DNA of 45,816 bases from Azolla pinnata. Its lineage: Eukaryota; Streptophyta; Polypodiopsida; Salviniales; Salviniaceae. The notes under the pieces were generated by a model. It did not search any database, was not told the DNA's origin, and saw nothing but the letters and a program-made list of their open reading frames with translations. Made by a program: the position numbers and the translations under genes. Below, piece by piece: positions 23,842-34,927 of the stretch; within the stretch, counting starts at the first letter, position 1; each line of letters starts with the position of its first letter. The stretch lies in contig JBBBWG010026391.1 of NCBI GenBank assembly GCA_037176905.1, positions 12,762 to 58,577 on the forward strand, read 5' to 3'.

Positions 23842-26329
23842 ATGGAGCTCGGAAGTCATGGGACTGAAACAAATGGAATCAACATGTAAGATCCCATTTT
23901 TTTATATTCATTTTCTTCATATAGCTAATCGCTGTCCATTGTTTGTATAGTCTATATGAAATCTTATTGTGGCCTGTTCTCTTGGACGTGCCTTCAGGAG
24001 ATTTTACTTGCTAGTCACAATCCGGAAATGAAGCAGATATGAAATGATATTGGTTCTTTTTTCTTTAAGATGTTTGTAAAATGTTATCATGTTTGTGATG
24101 ATTTTATAGAGATGCCGATAAAATTGGTAACTCCGAATTGAAAGGCATCTCAGCTCAACAGTCAGATCAAATACCAGTCGAGGAGCTTAATGCACAAGGG
24201 AATGGTGAAAATCTTAGCAATCCAGAAGGTTGGCATACTTCTTTATCAAGAGATCTTAACTGTGCTCCATCTGAAGTAGCAGAGGTTATTGATACGAAAA
24301 ATAACCTTCAAGATGAATGTTTAACCGTCAATGAGCAAGGACCTGGATTTGATGACATGATAATAGTAGATGATGGTGTGGTCACTGCAGCAATTTTACC
24401 TGAAAAAGGAGTTGAAGCTTCTCTTGGTAGGTATTGTCATGAGTCATTTTTCATTTTTCCGAAATTGAGACCTCATTTGAATGCCTTATGAATGTAGCTG
24501 AGCCTATAGAAGCTTCCCAATCAACACATTTATCATCATTAGTAATGTCAGAAGTTATTGCCGAGAGTAAAGATGCTTTAAAGCTGGAAGGAGGAATTTG
24601 CTCGGGTGAAACTAATGTGGAAGCAGAGAGGAAAGGAACCGAGGGAGAAAATTTGAATGATGTTGATCTTCCTTTGGCAAAAGATAAAGGTACAGAAGGC
24701 ATAACATCAACGTTTGTTTCTTCATCTGAAGCACAACCAATGGTAGTTGATGAGGATGGACAACTCGCTCAAAAGCAGAATGCAAGGGATTTAATTGGTG
24801 GTGAAGACAGAAGTATTCCTGATGTTGTGACAGATAATGCTCAGAATGTGATACCTGTTGCAGAAAGCAATGTAAGTATAGCTTTTTGAAAATTGAGTAC
24901 TAAGCAAGCTACAAATTTTTTTATGCTTACGAAACTCACCTTTTCTCAGGAGCTAACAGAGCAGGATATTCAGTCAATTAAAGGTAAGAAAGTGAAAAAG
25001 AAATTTGGCAAGAAAAATTATTCAGGTGATGTTGTCGATTATGATCCTGAAACAAAATGGTTCAAGGTGAGGTAGCACTTGCTTTTATGCACGCATGCTG
25101 CATAAGCTACTTTAGTTGAGTAACATTTTTTCACATCTAACCTTATAAGTTATAATTAGGTTATATATGAGGATGGGGATGAAGAAGACTTAGAACTGTG
25201 GGAGGTGAAGGAAATATTGATTTCTTCAGTAAGCACAACCAAAAAGAGGGCCCGAACTGAGGATGAAGAACAGAAGTAATGGTTTCATCTCTGTTACATC
25301 TTTATACTATTATATACTATAAAGCTCTCATGATATCAAGCAAGGATATGAAATGAGAAGAATGGATCAAGAGCTAAAGGAGCTCGCATTAATTTGTGCA
25401 GAAACGCGAAGAAGCCAAAGAAAGCAAGGGCAGGGAGTGCAGCAAGGAAGGCAAATAAAAGTAGAGCAAAGAGCTCTTCAAAATCACCCAAGCAATCAAA
25501 GAAATTTGATACTACAAAAAACAGCAAAGAGAAACCAGTCGTTCCAAATGCAGAGGTAAAGGCAGCAGAGGCTGGAGTTACTGAATCAGGAAACAATACA
25601 GAATCTCTCTCTTCTGGAGATGATGTATTAATAGGGAGACATGTGAAGAAGGATTTTGATGGGAGATTCTATGATGGTGTGGTGCTGAAATTCGACAAAA
25701 AGACGCAATATTACAAGGTTCAAAATTTAATGAATTTAGAAAAGACTCCTAAGTTCAAATGTCTTAATTATTTTCTCTAATGCCCCAAAGTTTCAATGGT
25801 TTCCTCAAGTGCCCTTCTTGGTCAATTCCTTAAAAGGGAAAAGATGATGAATTGACCATCTAATTGCCAAAATGGCTAGGACGAATCCATCATATACTTA
25901 GCAAATAATACATCCTGAGAAAAATGTGGATGAACTGACCGTATAATTTGCACGATGAACGTATACAATGTGAGAGGCGGCCAACAAAGGACATCTGAGG
26001 AAACAGTGGAAGTTCAGGTGCATATATGGAAATGTCTTGGATATAAGGTCTACGGGTGGATTTCCTCTTGATGTGTACTGATTTTTTGGTCTCTTTCTGT
26101 TAGGCTATTGGGCTATAAGATACCCTAAGTCTGTGTTCACCACAGTTTGTGACTTTTTCAGGTTAAGTATGAAGATGGAGACCAGGAAGAGCTAGAGTTG
26201 CACGAGCTTCAGCCCATATTGGTACAGGAAAATCAAATCACGGAAATTGCCGAGGAGAAACCAGCACAGTTATGGCAGTTAAACTCTCTTGGGTGGGAAA
26301 AAGGACTAGAAATGTACTTACTAAAATAA
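23842..26329 (+). CDS. Nuclear protein with two Tudor-like domains
   Basis: Exons 23842-23885, 24110-24426, 24498-24871, 24950-25066, 25160-25275, 25402-25717 and 26162-26329 join in frame to 483 aa. Residues 1-245 are acidic and probably disordered. The first Tudor-like module (about 256-306) contains GKKVKKKFGKKNYSGDVVDY and VIYEDGDEEDLELWEV. A Lys/Ser-rich, NLS-like linker follows. The second module (about 397-446) contains GRHVKKDFDGRFYDGVVLKF and VKYEDGDQEELELHEL. Such modules occur in plant PDS5-like and PTM/DDT-PHD chromatin proteins and typically read histone marks or bind DNA. Both modules are split by an intron at the same place, just before V-x-YEDGD, which points to exon duplication. 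Exon 5 has an in-frame stop if unspliced (25276). The AA|GTAATG splice avoids it. The 3' end is uncertain: a donor at 26222 could instead lead to small open exons at 27760-27801, 28239-28295 and 28351-28398. Confidence 0.75.
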
Positions 26330-28850
26330 ATCTAGTTCGATTTATCAAATGTGACTAGAGAAGGTAAAGACAATCATAGGTGGTACCTAGAGGATTGAGA
26401 ATCTGGTGATTTCTTGGGAGTCAATCTGTCATTTAGATCTAGTTAAGAATATAAAGAATATCTCGTAGCTGCGAAAATAAATAGAAGTGGAAAATCTAGT
26501 ATGTTAAGAAGGAAAAAGGAAGTTATAAATGTAGTACATAGGGACCTAACTATGAGTTTAGGGTTTAGGGTTTAGGGTCATATCTTGTTCTTGTTCAGTA
26601 AAAGGTAAACTACAAGAATAACAACAGATGAGTAAAAGATGGTGTTGTGGTCGAATTCACGAGTGAAAGAGAAAGTTGGTATTGTTCAGGACGTGAGGGT
26701 TAAGTAATATCCTAGTTAAGAACAACCCTAAAAGAGAATAAACTGGTATTCAAATTTATTCCTGAAGTGGAGGTCTAGCATCAGAGCAGGTAAGGTTGGT
26801 ACACAAATATCCTAGGTGTTAAAAATCCATTACATATCAGGAAGTGGTTGAACAAGAAGTGAATTGTCTAGCTAAATATCAATGTTAAATATCCTAGGTG
26901 TTGATTCCAAGGTTTTGTTTCCAAATATGACAGAGTATAGGGCATCACGAGTGGGCATTCCAATTCTCATCTGATGGTTGAAGACCGCAAGAAACACAAA
27001 TTGAAATCGTGCTGAGTGCTAGTACATCCATTCATGACGGCTTCAGCAAGTAAAAGCATCTGGTCTTTTCCCGTAGGTTAACTAACAATAGCTGGAAGTT
27101 GAACTTTACGTCAAGCATTTCACTTGACCTTGAAACTATCTTGGATGTCACATTGCCTTCCAAGGGTTTGATGACTCTCTGTCTATCACATTGAAGCTCC
27201 TCATTGCAAGTACCTGAAGACGATCTCAGGTGAACTCGCATTACCTGACTTTCAACTGAATTTCATAGATACTGACATGGTGGATCTAAGAAACCAAATA
27301 CCAGAGTATCTGTATGTATATTACCGAGGAGTAAAATTCATGTTGTTTAACTGATCAAAGAACCCTGGGTTACAAAACCACTCATTGACATTATTTGCAT
27401 GCTTGCTAACCATGGTTTACAAAGTGTGTTTTTTGACATTTTTCTTCATATTTTGTTTGCTCTCACATGTCCTGTCTCGCATGGCCTGAGAGGGAAGTAC
27501 TACAAATGTATGCAGTAATCTACTTGTGAATTCGCATATTTGGTTCTCTCTTGGATGGAGGTAACTTCAAGGGTTTTGTATATATGAGATTAAAACTCTC
27601 AGACCGTTGCTTATATGTGTAGTCTAGTCTGTCTGGCCTATACAATCTCCAATAAATAAAAAGTGGATTCCAGTTGTGTCACGTGATTTAATATAGGGAG
27701 TCCATATTGTCTCTGTCATGAGACTATTATTTCATATTATCATCACTATGCTTTTGCAGTTGAAGCTTAACAACTTCGTGCAATCTGAAGATACTCAACA
27801 GGTGAACCATATTGCAGGGTTGATGTAATTCTTTTTCCATCCAAAGTTGTTCATGAAGTGTCATAATATGATCATTGTTTATCCAGTCCAATCTAACACA
27901 TTTCATAGCTCAATTATGTCAATCTTATTCAAGAAACAATAAGACTTGTCTTTGTCATGTCAAATTGAATAGATATTTGCAGGCACTTGTGGGGAAAATC
28001 TCATGGTCTATATTTTCACTGGGATATCAAATGCTGTTCAACACGTCTTCATGCTTTTTTGTATTTTGCCTGAGTTCCGGATCAATTCATGTACACTTGC
28101 CATCAGCTGCAGCATACATCACAAGACATGCATGTGTTAGTTTTGGTTCCTTGGACTCCACAGAAGAAACAATGCCAAATGTGCATGATCTGATTAGGTG
28201 GAGATTGTTGAGTTGCAACATTTGGTGTTGCGATGCAGGCTAGCTTTGCTGGTGATCAACACGGCATTGCCAAAGGCGTGTCTACACACTCCACGGTATT
28301 CTCCCATTTTCACATAGTTACTGTATTCATCCTTCTGATTCTGTAAACAGAAGTGTCGCATCAAGGAAGAGGACACAGTTATTTATGCATCATGTTGATC
28401 TTGTTGGGATTAATTTGGCTACACTTTCTGTTTTACTACTACAAGGATCATGCCTCACTGGAATGGGCACAGCATTCCTTCATCTAGGATGATCCGTACG
28501 TGAGGAGGATGATTGTGAGGACACTTCAAATGCCTTGCATGTTGGATCAATGTACAAAACTGGTGGTTATCTTCATTGAATGGCTATTTCTGGATCCTTG
28601 TTATGCGATGGGAAAATGGAATCTCCAATGAAATCAGCTCAGGCTTTGCTTCCAAGAAGTCCCGCAATGGTGCTGCAAATCACAGGATGGATCTCACGGA
28701 GAAGATTCCTTTTCTCTCATGCTACCACAAAGCTTCACCGCGTCAAAGCTGAGCGGCACGCGAGCTCGACAAAGTGTTGATATATATGTCTGAGCAAAAG
28801 GGCTCTCTGCAAGGGAGTGTCCTTTCCTGGCTTTGGGCGGAAGTGTTATG
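26330..28850. other. Long spacer or 3' region of the Tudor-protein gene
   Basis: AT-rich sequence with no clear independent gene. It contains three short, splice-flanked open segments (27760-27801, 28239-28295 and 28351-28398) in compatible phase 0, which may be alternative terminal exons of the Tudor-protein gene. Otherwise I see nothing coding. Confidence 0.4.
26557..26577 (+). repeat. Interstitial telomere repeat (TTTAGGG)3
   Basis: Three perfect TTTAGGG units with no other repeat around them. The orientation is opposite to the satellite at the window start. Confidence 0.9.
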
Positions 28851-29354
28851 AATGGCAGTGTCAGTGACACGCTCAGCATCGCCCAAGAGAGCTTCCAACA
28901 TCATCCGGGAAATGGAAGAAATCGGAATGTTCCCTGCACCCCTTTGTGTTTCTTTTCTTTTCTCTTCTTTTCTTTTCTTGCTTGCATGCTTTCTTTCTTT
29001 CTTTCCTTCTTTCTTTTCATGCAGGGAAGCGAAGTCTGTACCCTATCATCGCCGGGGGGACAATGATACCATCTCACCTAACTCTGAGCATCTGTATATA
29101 CATATATGTGTATTCGTGTGCAGATGCAAACAACGAAGGTACCACCACCATTGCTCAGAGACATTGAACCAATTGTACAGCAGGGCATACATAGTCTTCC
29201 CTTTTCTTCAAGCAGGGCCAAAAGGAAAAGGCGAAGGAGGGTTACTGCGGGCTCGGATCGGAATGAAAGAGAGAGGGGGGGAAGCAGCAGAAGAGCCAAG
29301 GGGTAAGAGCCGAAGAGCAAAGACATGGACTCTGCCGTCATCCATGGTCGGTCA
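28851..29354. other. Pyrimidine-rich and unique spacer, no supported gene
   Basis: Includes a CTTT-rich tract (28945-29020). Open frames crossing it on both strands owe their length to simple sequence, show no family motif and have no splice support. Confidence 0.5.
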
Positions 29355-29359
29355 TATCA

Positions 29360-29578
29360 AGCAGAAGAAGAAGAAGAAGAAGAAGAAGAAGAGAAGAAGG
29401 AAAGCATAAGAAGAAGAAGAAGAGAAGAAGAAGGAAAGCATAAGAAGAAGAAGGAAAAGAAGAGGAAGAGGAAGAAGAAGAAGAAAAGGAAAGCATAAGA
29501 AGAAGGAAAAGAAGAGGAAGAAGAAGAAGAAGAGAAGGAAAGCATAAGAAGAAGAAGGAAAAGAAGAGGAAGAAGATG
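29360..29578. repeat. GAA-rich minisatellite
   Basis: Blocks of (GAA)n and GAGGAAGAA alternate with the recurring core GGAAAGCATAAGAAGAAG, seen about four times (near 29398, 29434, 29487 and 29537). This purine-rich strand over more than 200 bp could form triplex structures. Confidence 0.85.
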
Positions 29579-29743
29579 GACTATGTTTTTCTCAAGGTAT
29601 TGGGATTCATGGACATAGGGCAGTCTTTTTTGACCTAATTGCCCTATGGTAGGAGATTCCTCGGGTCCTCGCTTATCCAGATACAGATACAGACAGATAG
29701 ATGTAGCAATACAAACAGACGGATGGAGCACTATATGCTACTC

Positions 29744-29746
<3 letters not shown>

Positions 29747-29810
<64 letters not shown>
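29747..29810. repeat. (GA)32 microsatellite
   Basis: An uninterrupted 64-bp GA dinucleotide tract. In plants such tracts can bind BBR/BPC GAGA-binding factors, but no gene start is visible nearby. Confidence 0.95.
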
Positions 29811-29813
<3 letters not shown>

Positions 29814-30889
29814 ATGCTTTAATGAGCTACTCGCAGTTTCACGGTATAAAAGAAGGGGGCGAGAACAGGAAGCATCGATTGCTGGTCTTGGTGTAGATGG
29901 TTTGATTTGCATAGCTTGATGATGATTTCGCTAAACTGAATCGTGCAGTATTTGCGTTAACGGCTCGATAAGCATCAATATCGGAGTCTCTTTGATTGCG
30001 GCCGCTAGTACATAGATGCCGGGATTCGGCATACGTAAGTGAGCGGGTGTGGCTACTATAGCAGAACTCGTTGCACATGGTCCTTCCAAAGCGCGTACTG
30101 TAATGTCGTCGTCCTCTTGGCTATGATACACATGTATGTACCTCTTGTCAATCTATCTTGCCATTCTACTCGAGCTGTAAAAGGTAACTCCGCGATGCAC
30201 GTATAGATAGATCTCTGGCAAGCCCGTAAGAGCAGTAAAATACGTAGAGATTGGAGAGAGCACCTGGACGATGTGCCGCATGTTGGGTAAAAATCCAGAC
30301 GAGAACAACGCTCGAATATAAGAGTGTCGACGATCTCTGTGCTGTCGGGGCGCTTCCGGATCGATTGAAACATGGGGCCTCGGATCGCTAACAATGGTGG
30401 TGGTGGTGTCTGTGGGATTCGAACTCGCAACTTGATCAACCCATTGTCGTTTTCTATCGTAATAGAAGACTTTGCCACCATCACCATCACCACCGGCATC
30501 ATCAGCATCATCACCAGCATCATCACCAAGTCCATCATCATCATGAAGTCCCATGGGAACTCGGTCATGCATATAAATTCACCATCATCATCATGCACCC
30601 CCTCTCCATCCATCCATCATTCCATGATGAAGATGAGCGTATAAACGAGGAGCATTTATGCGCATGCATGCCATGCCATCATGATGGCATAGGGACTCGA
30701 ATGCATTCCATCGTGCGCATGCACATCACCCGTGCATGCATTGGCTGTGCAACCGCATGTATGATATGCTTGTTGTGTATGTGCATGTGCGTGTGTGCAC
30801 ATGCATGGCGTCGTGGTTTATGACTCTCATGCGCTTGCAAGGGATTTTGTGCATGTGTCATACGTAGCTTTTATGTCTCTCACACCTAA

Positions 30890-31360
30890 ATGTATGAATG
30901 CATGCATGCATGCGTGGGCGCATGCACTGCATGCATTCCATCATGGCACATGGCCTCGGTCACATAGATCCCGTGTGCCATGCATGCAGGGCAATGCATG
31001 AATCACCCATGTGGGTGGCGGATCTATCATTATGGTGCATGCATTGCTCGGTCAAAATCAACCCATGCATGCATACGTGCATGTCTTTAAGTCGTTCGTT
31101 CATGCATCCATCCATGCAAAAATGCCCTTCCAATGATAGAAAGGGCCACATGCACCGTCACATGCATTCCACCTACGTTTGGATCCATTCATTCATCAAG
31201 GCAACCCATGCATGCATGCATGCATTTGGGATCCATTCATTCATCAAGGCAACCCATGCATGCATGCATGCATTTGGGATCCATTCATCAAGGCAACCCA
31301 TGCATGCATGCATTTGGGATCCATTCATCAAGGCAACTCATGCATGCATGCGTTTTGCAC
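30890..31360. repeat. ATGC-rich tract with a 40/48-bp minisatellite
   Basis: The region is dense in CATGCATG, a palindrome that is also the RY motif bound by B3 factors. Within it four tandem units start at GGATCC positions 31181, 31229, 31277 and 31317. The first two are 48 bp with ATTCATTCATCAAGGCAACC. The next two have lost one ATTC and one ATGC (40 bp). Length change by 4-bp steps indicates slippage inside a minisatellite. The His/Met-rich frames here are artefacts. Confidence 0.85.
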
Positions 31361-31588
31361 GCACGAATGTGTAGGGAATGCAAGAAAAACACAAGAAAGC
31401 TTTACAAGCAAATTGCACTAAGACATGGGTGGCGCTTATATACATATATGTACCTATCTATATGCATCTATGCGTATGTCTATGTATGTGTGTGTGCATG
31501 TATGCATGTTGTGGTCCCCCGGGTTAGTTATTAACGGAACCCCCTTCCCGTAGTAGGATCTTTTGTTCTGATTCCACACTCCCGGGTT

Positions 31589-32004
31589 CGTTTCACACCC
31601 GTCCGGACGAAAAGAGCACCGAGAATTAAAAGGGAAGAGAGGAGGGACAAATTCAATGCAGAGCTTCTCAATGAAGGTGGACATTGGGAAACCTTTACGA
31701 GATCGCGTCGATGCACACAAAGGATATGTCGTGGCATTCGCTTATGAAGAAGAAGAAGAAGAAGAAGATAAGCATAAGCAGAGGAAGCCAGATTCGTGAA
31801 CCCTAAACCCTATGAAGAAGAAGAAGAAGAAGAAGATAAGCATAAGCAGAGGAAGCCAGATTCGTGAACCCTAAACCCTATGAAGAAGAAGAAGAAGAAG
31901 AAGAAGAAGATAAGCATAAGCAGAGGAAGCCAGATTCGTGAACCCTAAACCCTACGAAGAAGAAGAAGAAAGAAGACGGAGCCGGCTTCGCAAACCCTAA
32001 ACCC

Positions 32005-32035
<31 letters not shown>

Positions 32036-32118
32036 AAGCCGGCTTTGGGAACCCTAGATCCCTAGACCTTAAACCCTCAATCCTAAACCCTAAACGACCG
32101 CTTGCCAGGTGTGAAACG
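31589..32118. mobile_element. Second copy of the TIR element family, with minisatellite cargo
   Basis: The left end CGTTTCACACCCGTCCGGAC (31589) matches the left end of the element at 20890 almost base for base. The right end AGGTGTGAAACG (32118) is its inverse over about 11 bp but lacks the TCCGGAC part. Flanks are GTT and GCT, so a target duplication is not exact. The right half of the interior is the telomere-motif minisatellite. The transposon assignment rests on the shared ends only. Confidence 0.4.
31743..32098. repeat. Minisatellite with GAA tracts and plant telomere motifs
   Basis: Three units of 68, about 74 and about 68 bp consist of (GAA)n, then GATAAGCATAAGCAGAGG, then AAGCCAGATTCGTGAA, then CCCTAAACCCTA. 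Two shorter degenerate units follow, with GCCGGCTTCGCAAACCCTAA and GCCGGCTTTGGGAACCCTAG. Each unit ends in one and a half to two CCCTAAA telomeric heptamers. Unit length varies by the number of GAA triplets. Confidence 0.9.
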
Positions 32119-32339
32119 GCTCGTCATTTGCATGCGTTGTATGCATATCCTGTGCTCGTGCTGTAGCATGATGGGCATCCCCATGGCATGGCATTGCATA
32201 TCATATGTTTGTATGCATGCATGTCTTGGGCGAAAAATAAGTAAGTTACAATGTCGTGAAAAATGCCAGAAAGAACACAGTGTTTCGGCGAAAATTTGTT
32301 AATTACATTTTTTAACGCTTTGTACAATTAGAAATCCCA

Positions 32340-32670
32340 GATCCGACGCCCGGTTTCATCCAGATCGATTAGATTCTGAAACCGCCGGCTTCTGTTGATC
32401 GAGTACAGCAGACAGCAGTAGGGAAGTAAGCAGGGAGCGAATTAGGTGAATCGCAGTCGGAAAAGATTACGAATCGATGAACATGAGGAAGCAAGCTAAA
32501 ATTGGTGAAAGAAGCGTAGAATCGATTAAAGCAAGAAGCGGCACGAATCGAGCGATTAGCGAGAAGCGATTAAGGAATTAATCGAAGTAGCGGGACGCGA
32601 TTAGGAATCGATCGATTAACGATTAAGACTAGGCGTTAATTTAGGATTTCTGACCTTAATTTTTTCCCTA
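32340..32670. repeat. ATTAATCGATT-rich AT tract
   Basis: Dense GATTA/AATCG words (GAATCGATT, GCGATTAAG, TCGATTAACG). Its end, AGGCGTTAATTTAGGATTTCTGA, resembles 33745-33770, so it is probably related to the repeat family seen at 22.4 and 33.5 kb. Confidence 0.5.
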
Positions 32671-32798
32671 CCATAGAAAAATCCAATGCATAGATTAGAA
32701 TATAGGAATCAGATTCCGGGAAAAAGAATCACTCGGAGAACATTAACAGTAATAAATAAAATAGAATAAAAATCAAATAAACTGATAATAACAATGAC

Positions 32799-32896
<98 letters not shown>
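32799..32896. repeat. (TAA)n microsatellite, about 32 units
   Basis: About 98 bp of TAA triplets with a single interruption (AGTAAT) near 32847. Polyisoleucine frames across it are artefacts. Confidence 0.95.
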
Positions 32897-32897
<1 letters not shown>

Positions 32898-33379
32898 GCC
32901 CCAGAATTCCATACGTCTCCCGCGTAACTGCACTAGAATTAAAAGCTCCTTTTTCTCGGAAAAAATAATTATAAAACCATTTTTAATTTCCAGGAAGAAG
33001 AGGCCAAAATTGGCAAGAAGAAATATATTTATATTTCCCTCTGTTTTAAAGCGCCCTAGAAAAAACAATTCCCTTATATATATAAATTTTCTCCTTCGCT
33101 GAAAATTATTATTATATATTTTTAAAACTCTTCCGTGTCCAAATGATAATTATTTTTGCAGCGCAGGAAAATAAAAGCTCCTTTTTTTTCTTTTTCTTTT
33201 TCTTGTCCCAATTTCGTAACTCTCAAGTGCCGCAATTATTATATAATTATGTTTTGAGGTTTTTTTTCATTTTTGGCTCCCTATTCCGAACGTAATTAAA
33301 TCGTTTATTTCACTTGATTAAACTATTCCTCTCGTATTTAAACAACCAAAAATCTCACTGGAGAATTTTAAACAACAAA

Positions 33380-33790
33380 GCGCCTCACAAAAATGATAAA
33401 TTACGTTTTTTTAACGCCTGCTAAAACTGAAAATTGCAAATGGTTCTAAAAATTAACACTCGATTAATCGATTAACATCAAATCAATGAATCGTGAGCTC
33501 AATTAGCACCAAATGCATTGATTGATTAACTAACGTTCAATCAACTGATTAACACCAAATCAACGTGTTAATTCCGATCGATTCGACTCTAGAATTACTA
33601 ACTTCCGGTAATCGAATATGGTAAGGGAATGAGTCGAGATCAATTGATAGGAAGCAATCAGGAATAGAATCAATTAACGTTATGTTAACAGAATTAACTG
33701 GAGGTTAAGTTTTAGAGGAAGATCGAGATTAGGAGTTAATTTGTAATTTCTGATTCTAAATAGGCGTTAAAACATGATTTATATAATATT
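33380..33790 (-). repeat. Inverted, diverged copy of the transposon interior at 22.4-22.6 kb
   Basis: The reverse complement of about 33400-33680 aligns with about 22370-22640. Shared order of words: TTATTCCT or CTATTCCT, CAATTGATC, ATTCCCTTAC, GAAGYTAGTAATT, GAGTC, GTGTTAAT, TCACGATT, GCGTTAA, TTTTAG, AGGCG. Identity is roughly three quarters by eye. It marks a dispersed repeat family and supports the mobile nature of the 20890-22758 element. Confidence 0.6.
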
Positions 33791-34059
33791 GTTAGACCTC
33801 CCTTTTTTTATGGTAATTCTCCTCTTTGTAATGTTTTTAATTTGGAGGGAAAACGAAGGAAACTCCTTTTAAATGCAGTGTTGGAAAAACAAAATAAATA
33901 AAGAAAATGCACGAATAAAACAAACAAACAAAAAGGCAAATAAATTCGGGGTTGGTTTTCCTCTCTCTAGAGTTTTTTTTCATGTAGAGAGAGATAATTG
34001 GTCTGAATTATACTTCTAGAAATAATTCTCATTTATCTGAATTATGTGCTTAATTATAT

Positions 34060-34135
34060 GCAAATAAATAAATAAATAAAAATAGACAAATAAATAAATA
34101 AATAAATAATATATATATATATATATATATATAAA
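34060..34135. repeat. AAAT and AT microsatellites
   Basis: (AAAT)n at about 34064-34108 followed by (AT)n at about 34109-34133, directly upstream of the CTT-rich leader of the SMR-like gene. Confidence 0.85.
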
Positions 34136-34140
34136 TATGC

Positions 34141-34927
34141 GCATTCGCTCTTCTTCGTCGTCTTCGTCTTCTTCTTCGTCTTCTTCTTCGACGTTTCTGC
34201 AGACATTTCTGAAACCCTAATTCTTTCCGCCATATCCGCTCCTTCCTCGACCCTAACTCCTCCTCCGCCCGCTGCAGACATCTTCATCCGCTTCCCTCTC
34301 ATCTCATCTCCAATCCTTTCTTCGTTTTTCTTGCCAAGATTCGCCGCCAAAAACACCATAGCTTCGACGGATCGATCGCCTTCGGATTCTCTTTTCTTCA
34401 CGGCTTTCGTCGGGATTCGCGGCCACGTTTCTGCAGATCCAGCCGAACCTTCTCATCTCCGCAACCCGAATCCTGTCGGTCGGCAGGCACTGCAGCAGCA
34501 GCAGCAGCAGCACTCGTATCGATCCGCTTTGTCTTCTCGTTGAGGTACTACGTTCGCAGCTATAGGCGGCTGTTTCCTTTTCATTTTCAATTCGGCGGAA
34601 ACCAGACGGCCTCCGTTTCCTAGGCTGTGGAATGCCGGCTTCTTCATCTCCATAGCTTCGACAAGGTCTTCTTCTGTACCTTCAACCGGTGCCTTTCCTA
34701 TATGCCACTCAGAAGCTTTCACGATCACCGATTCACCATCTCCATACCTTGAATACCTTCTCTTCCTTCTCCTTTTTCTTTGGTTCTTCTTCTTCTTCCA
34801 TCAGTTTTGTACAGCCGATTTCTTCACATTCGATCGATCAGCAGGCCGAGTGTCCAAAGTTCTGATCTTCTCACTCTTCCTTAGTGAAACTTAGGCCCTA
34901 CCTGACTGATCAGGTAGTTCCAGTAAG
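34141..34927 (+). promoter_or_regulatory. Promoter and long leader of the SMR-like gene
   Basis: CTT/CGT-rich sequence with AAACCCTAA (telobox) at 34212-34220 and (CAG)n at 34493-34511. TCTTCTTC-rich stretches continue to the ATG at 34928. Several ATGs precede the main start, for example near 34634 and 34702, so uORFs or a 5'UTR intron are possible. The leader boundary cannot be fixed from sequence alone. Confidence 0.45.

Noticed and set aside
28852-29409. 185-aa open frame with a hydrophobic middle and Lys-rich end
   Set aside because: The hydrophobic part is a CTTT repeat and the end is a GAA repeat. No recognisable domain.
30402-30480. tRNA- or SINE-like sequence on the minus strand (TGGCAAAGT and AGTTCGAATCC as A- and B-box-like)
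   Set aside because: The T-stem does not pair, the D-loop lacks the GG, and no acceptor stem is found. At most a degenerate remnant.
31181-31357. CRISPR-like array of regular repeats
   Set aside because: Units are contiguous without unique spacers, and this is a plant genome. It is a minisatellite.
30898-31534. His/Met/Cys-rich open frames
   Set aside because: Direct translation of ATGCAT and minisatellite repeats in several frames. Equal quality in all frames argues against coding.
32709-33102. Polyisoleucine open frames on both strands
   Set aside because: Produced by the (TAA)n microsatellite.
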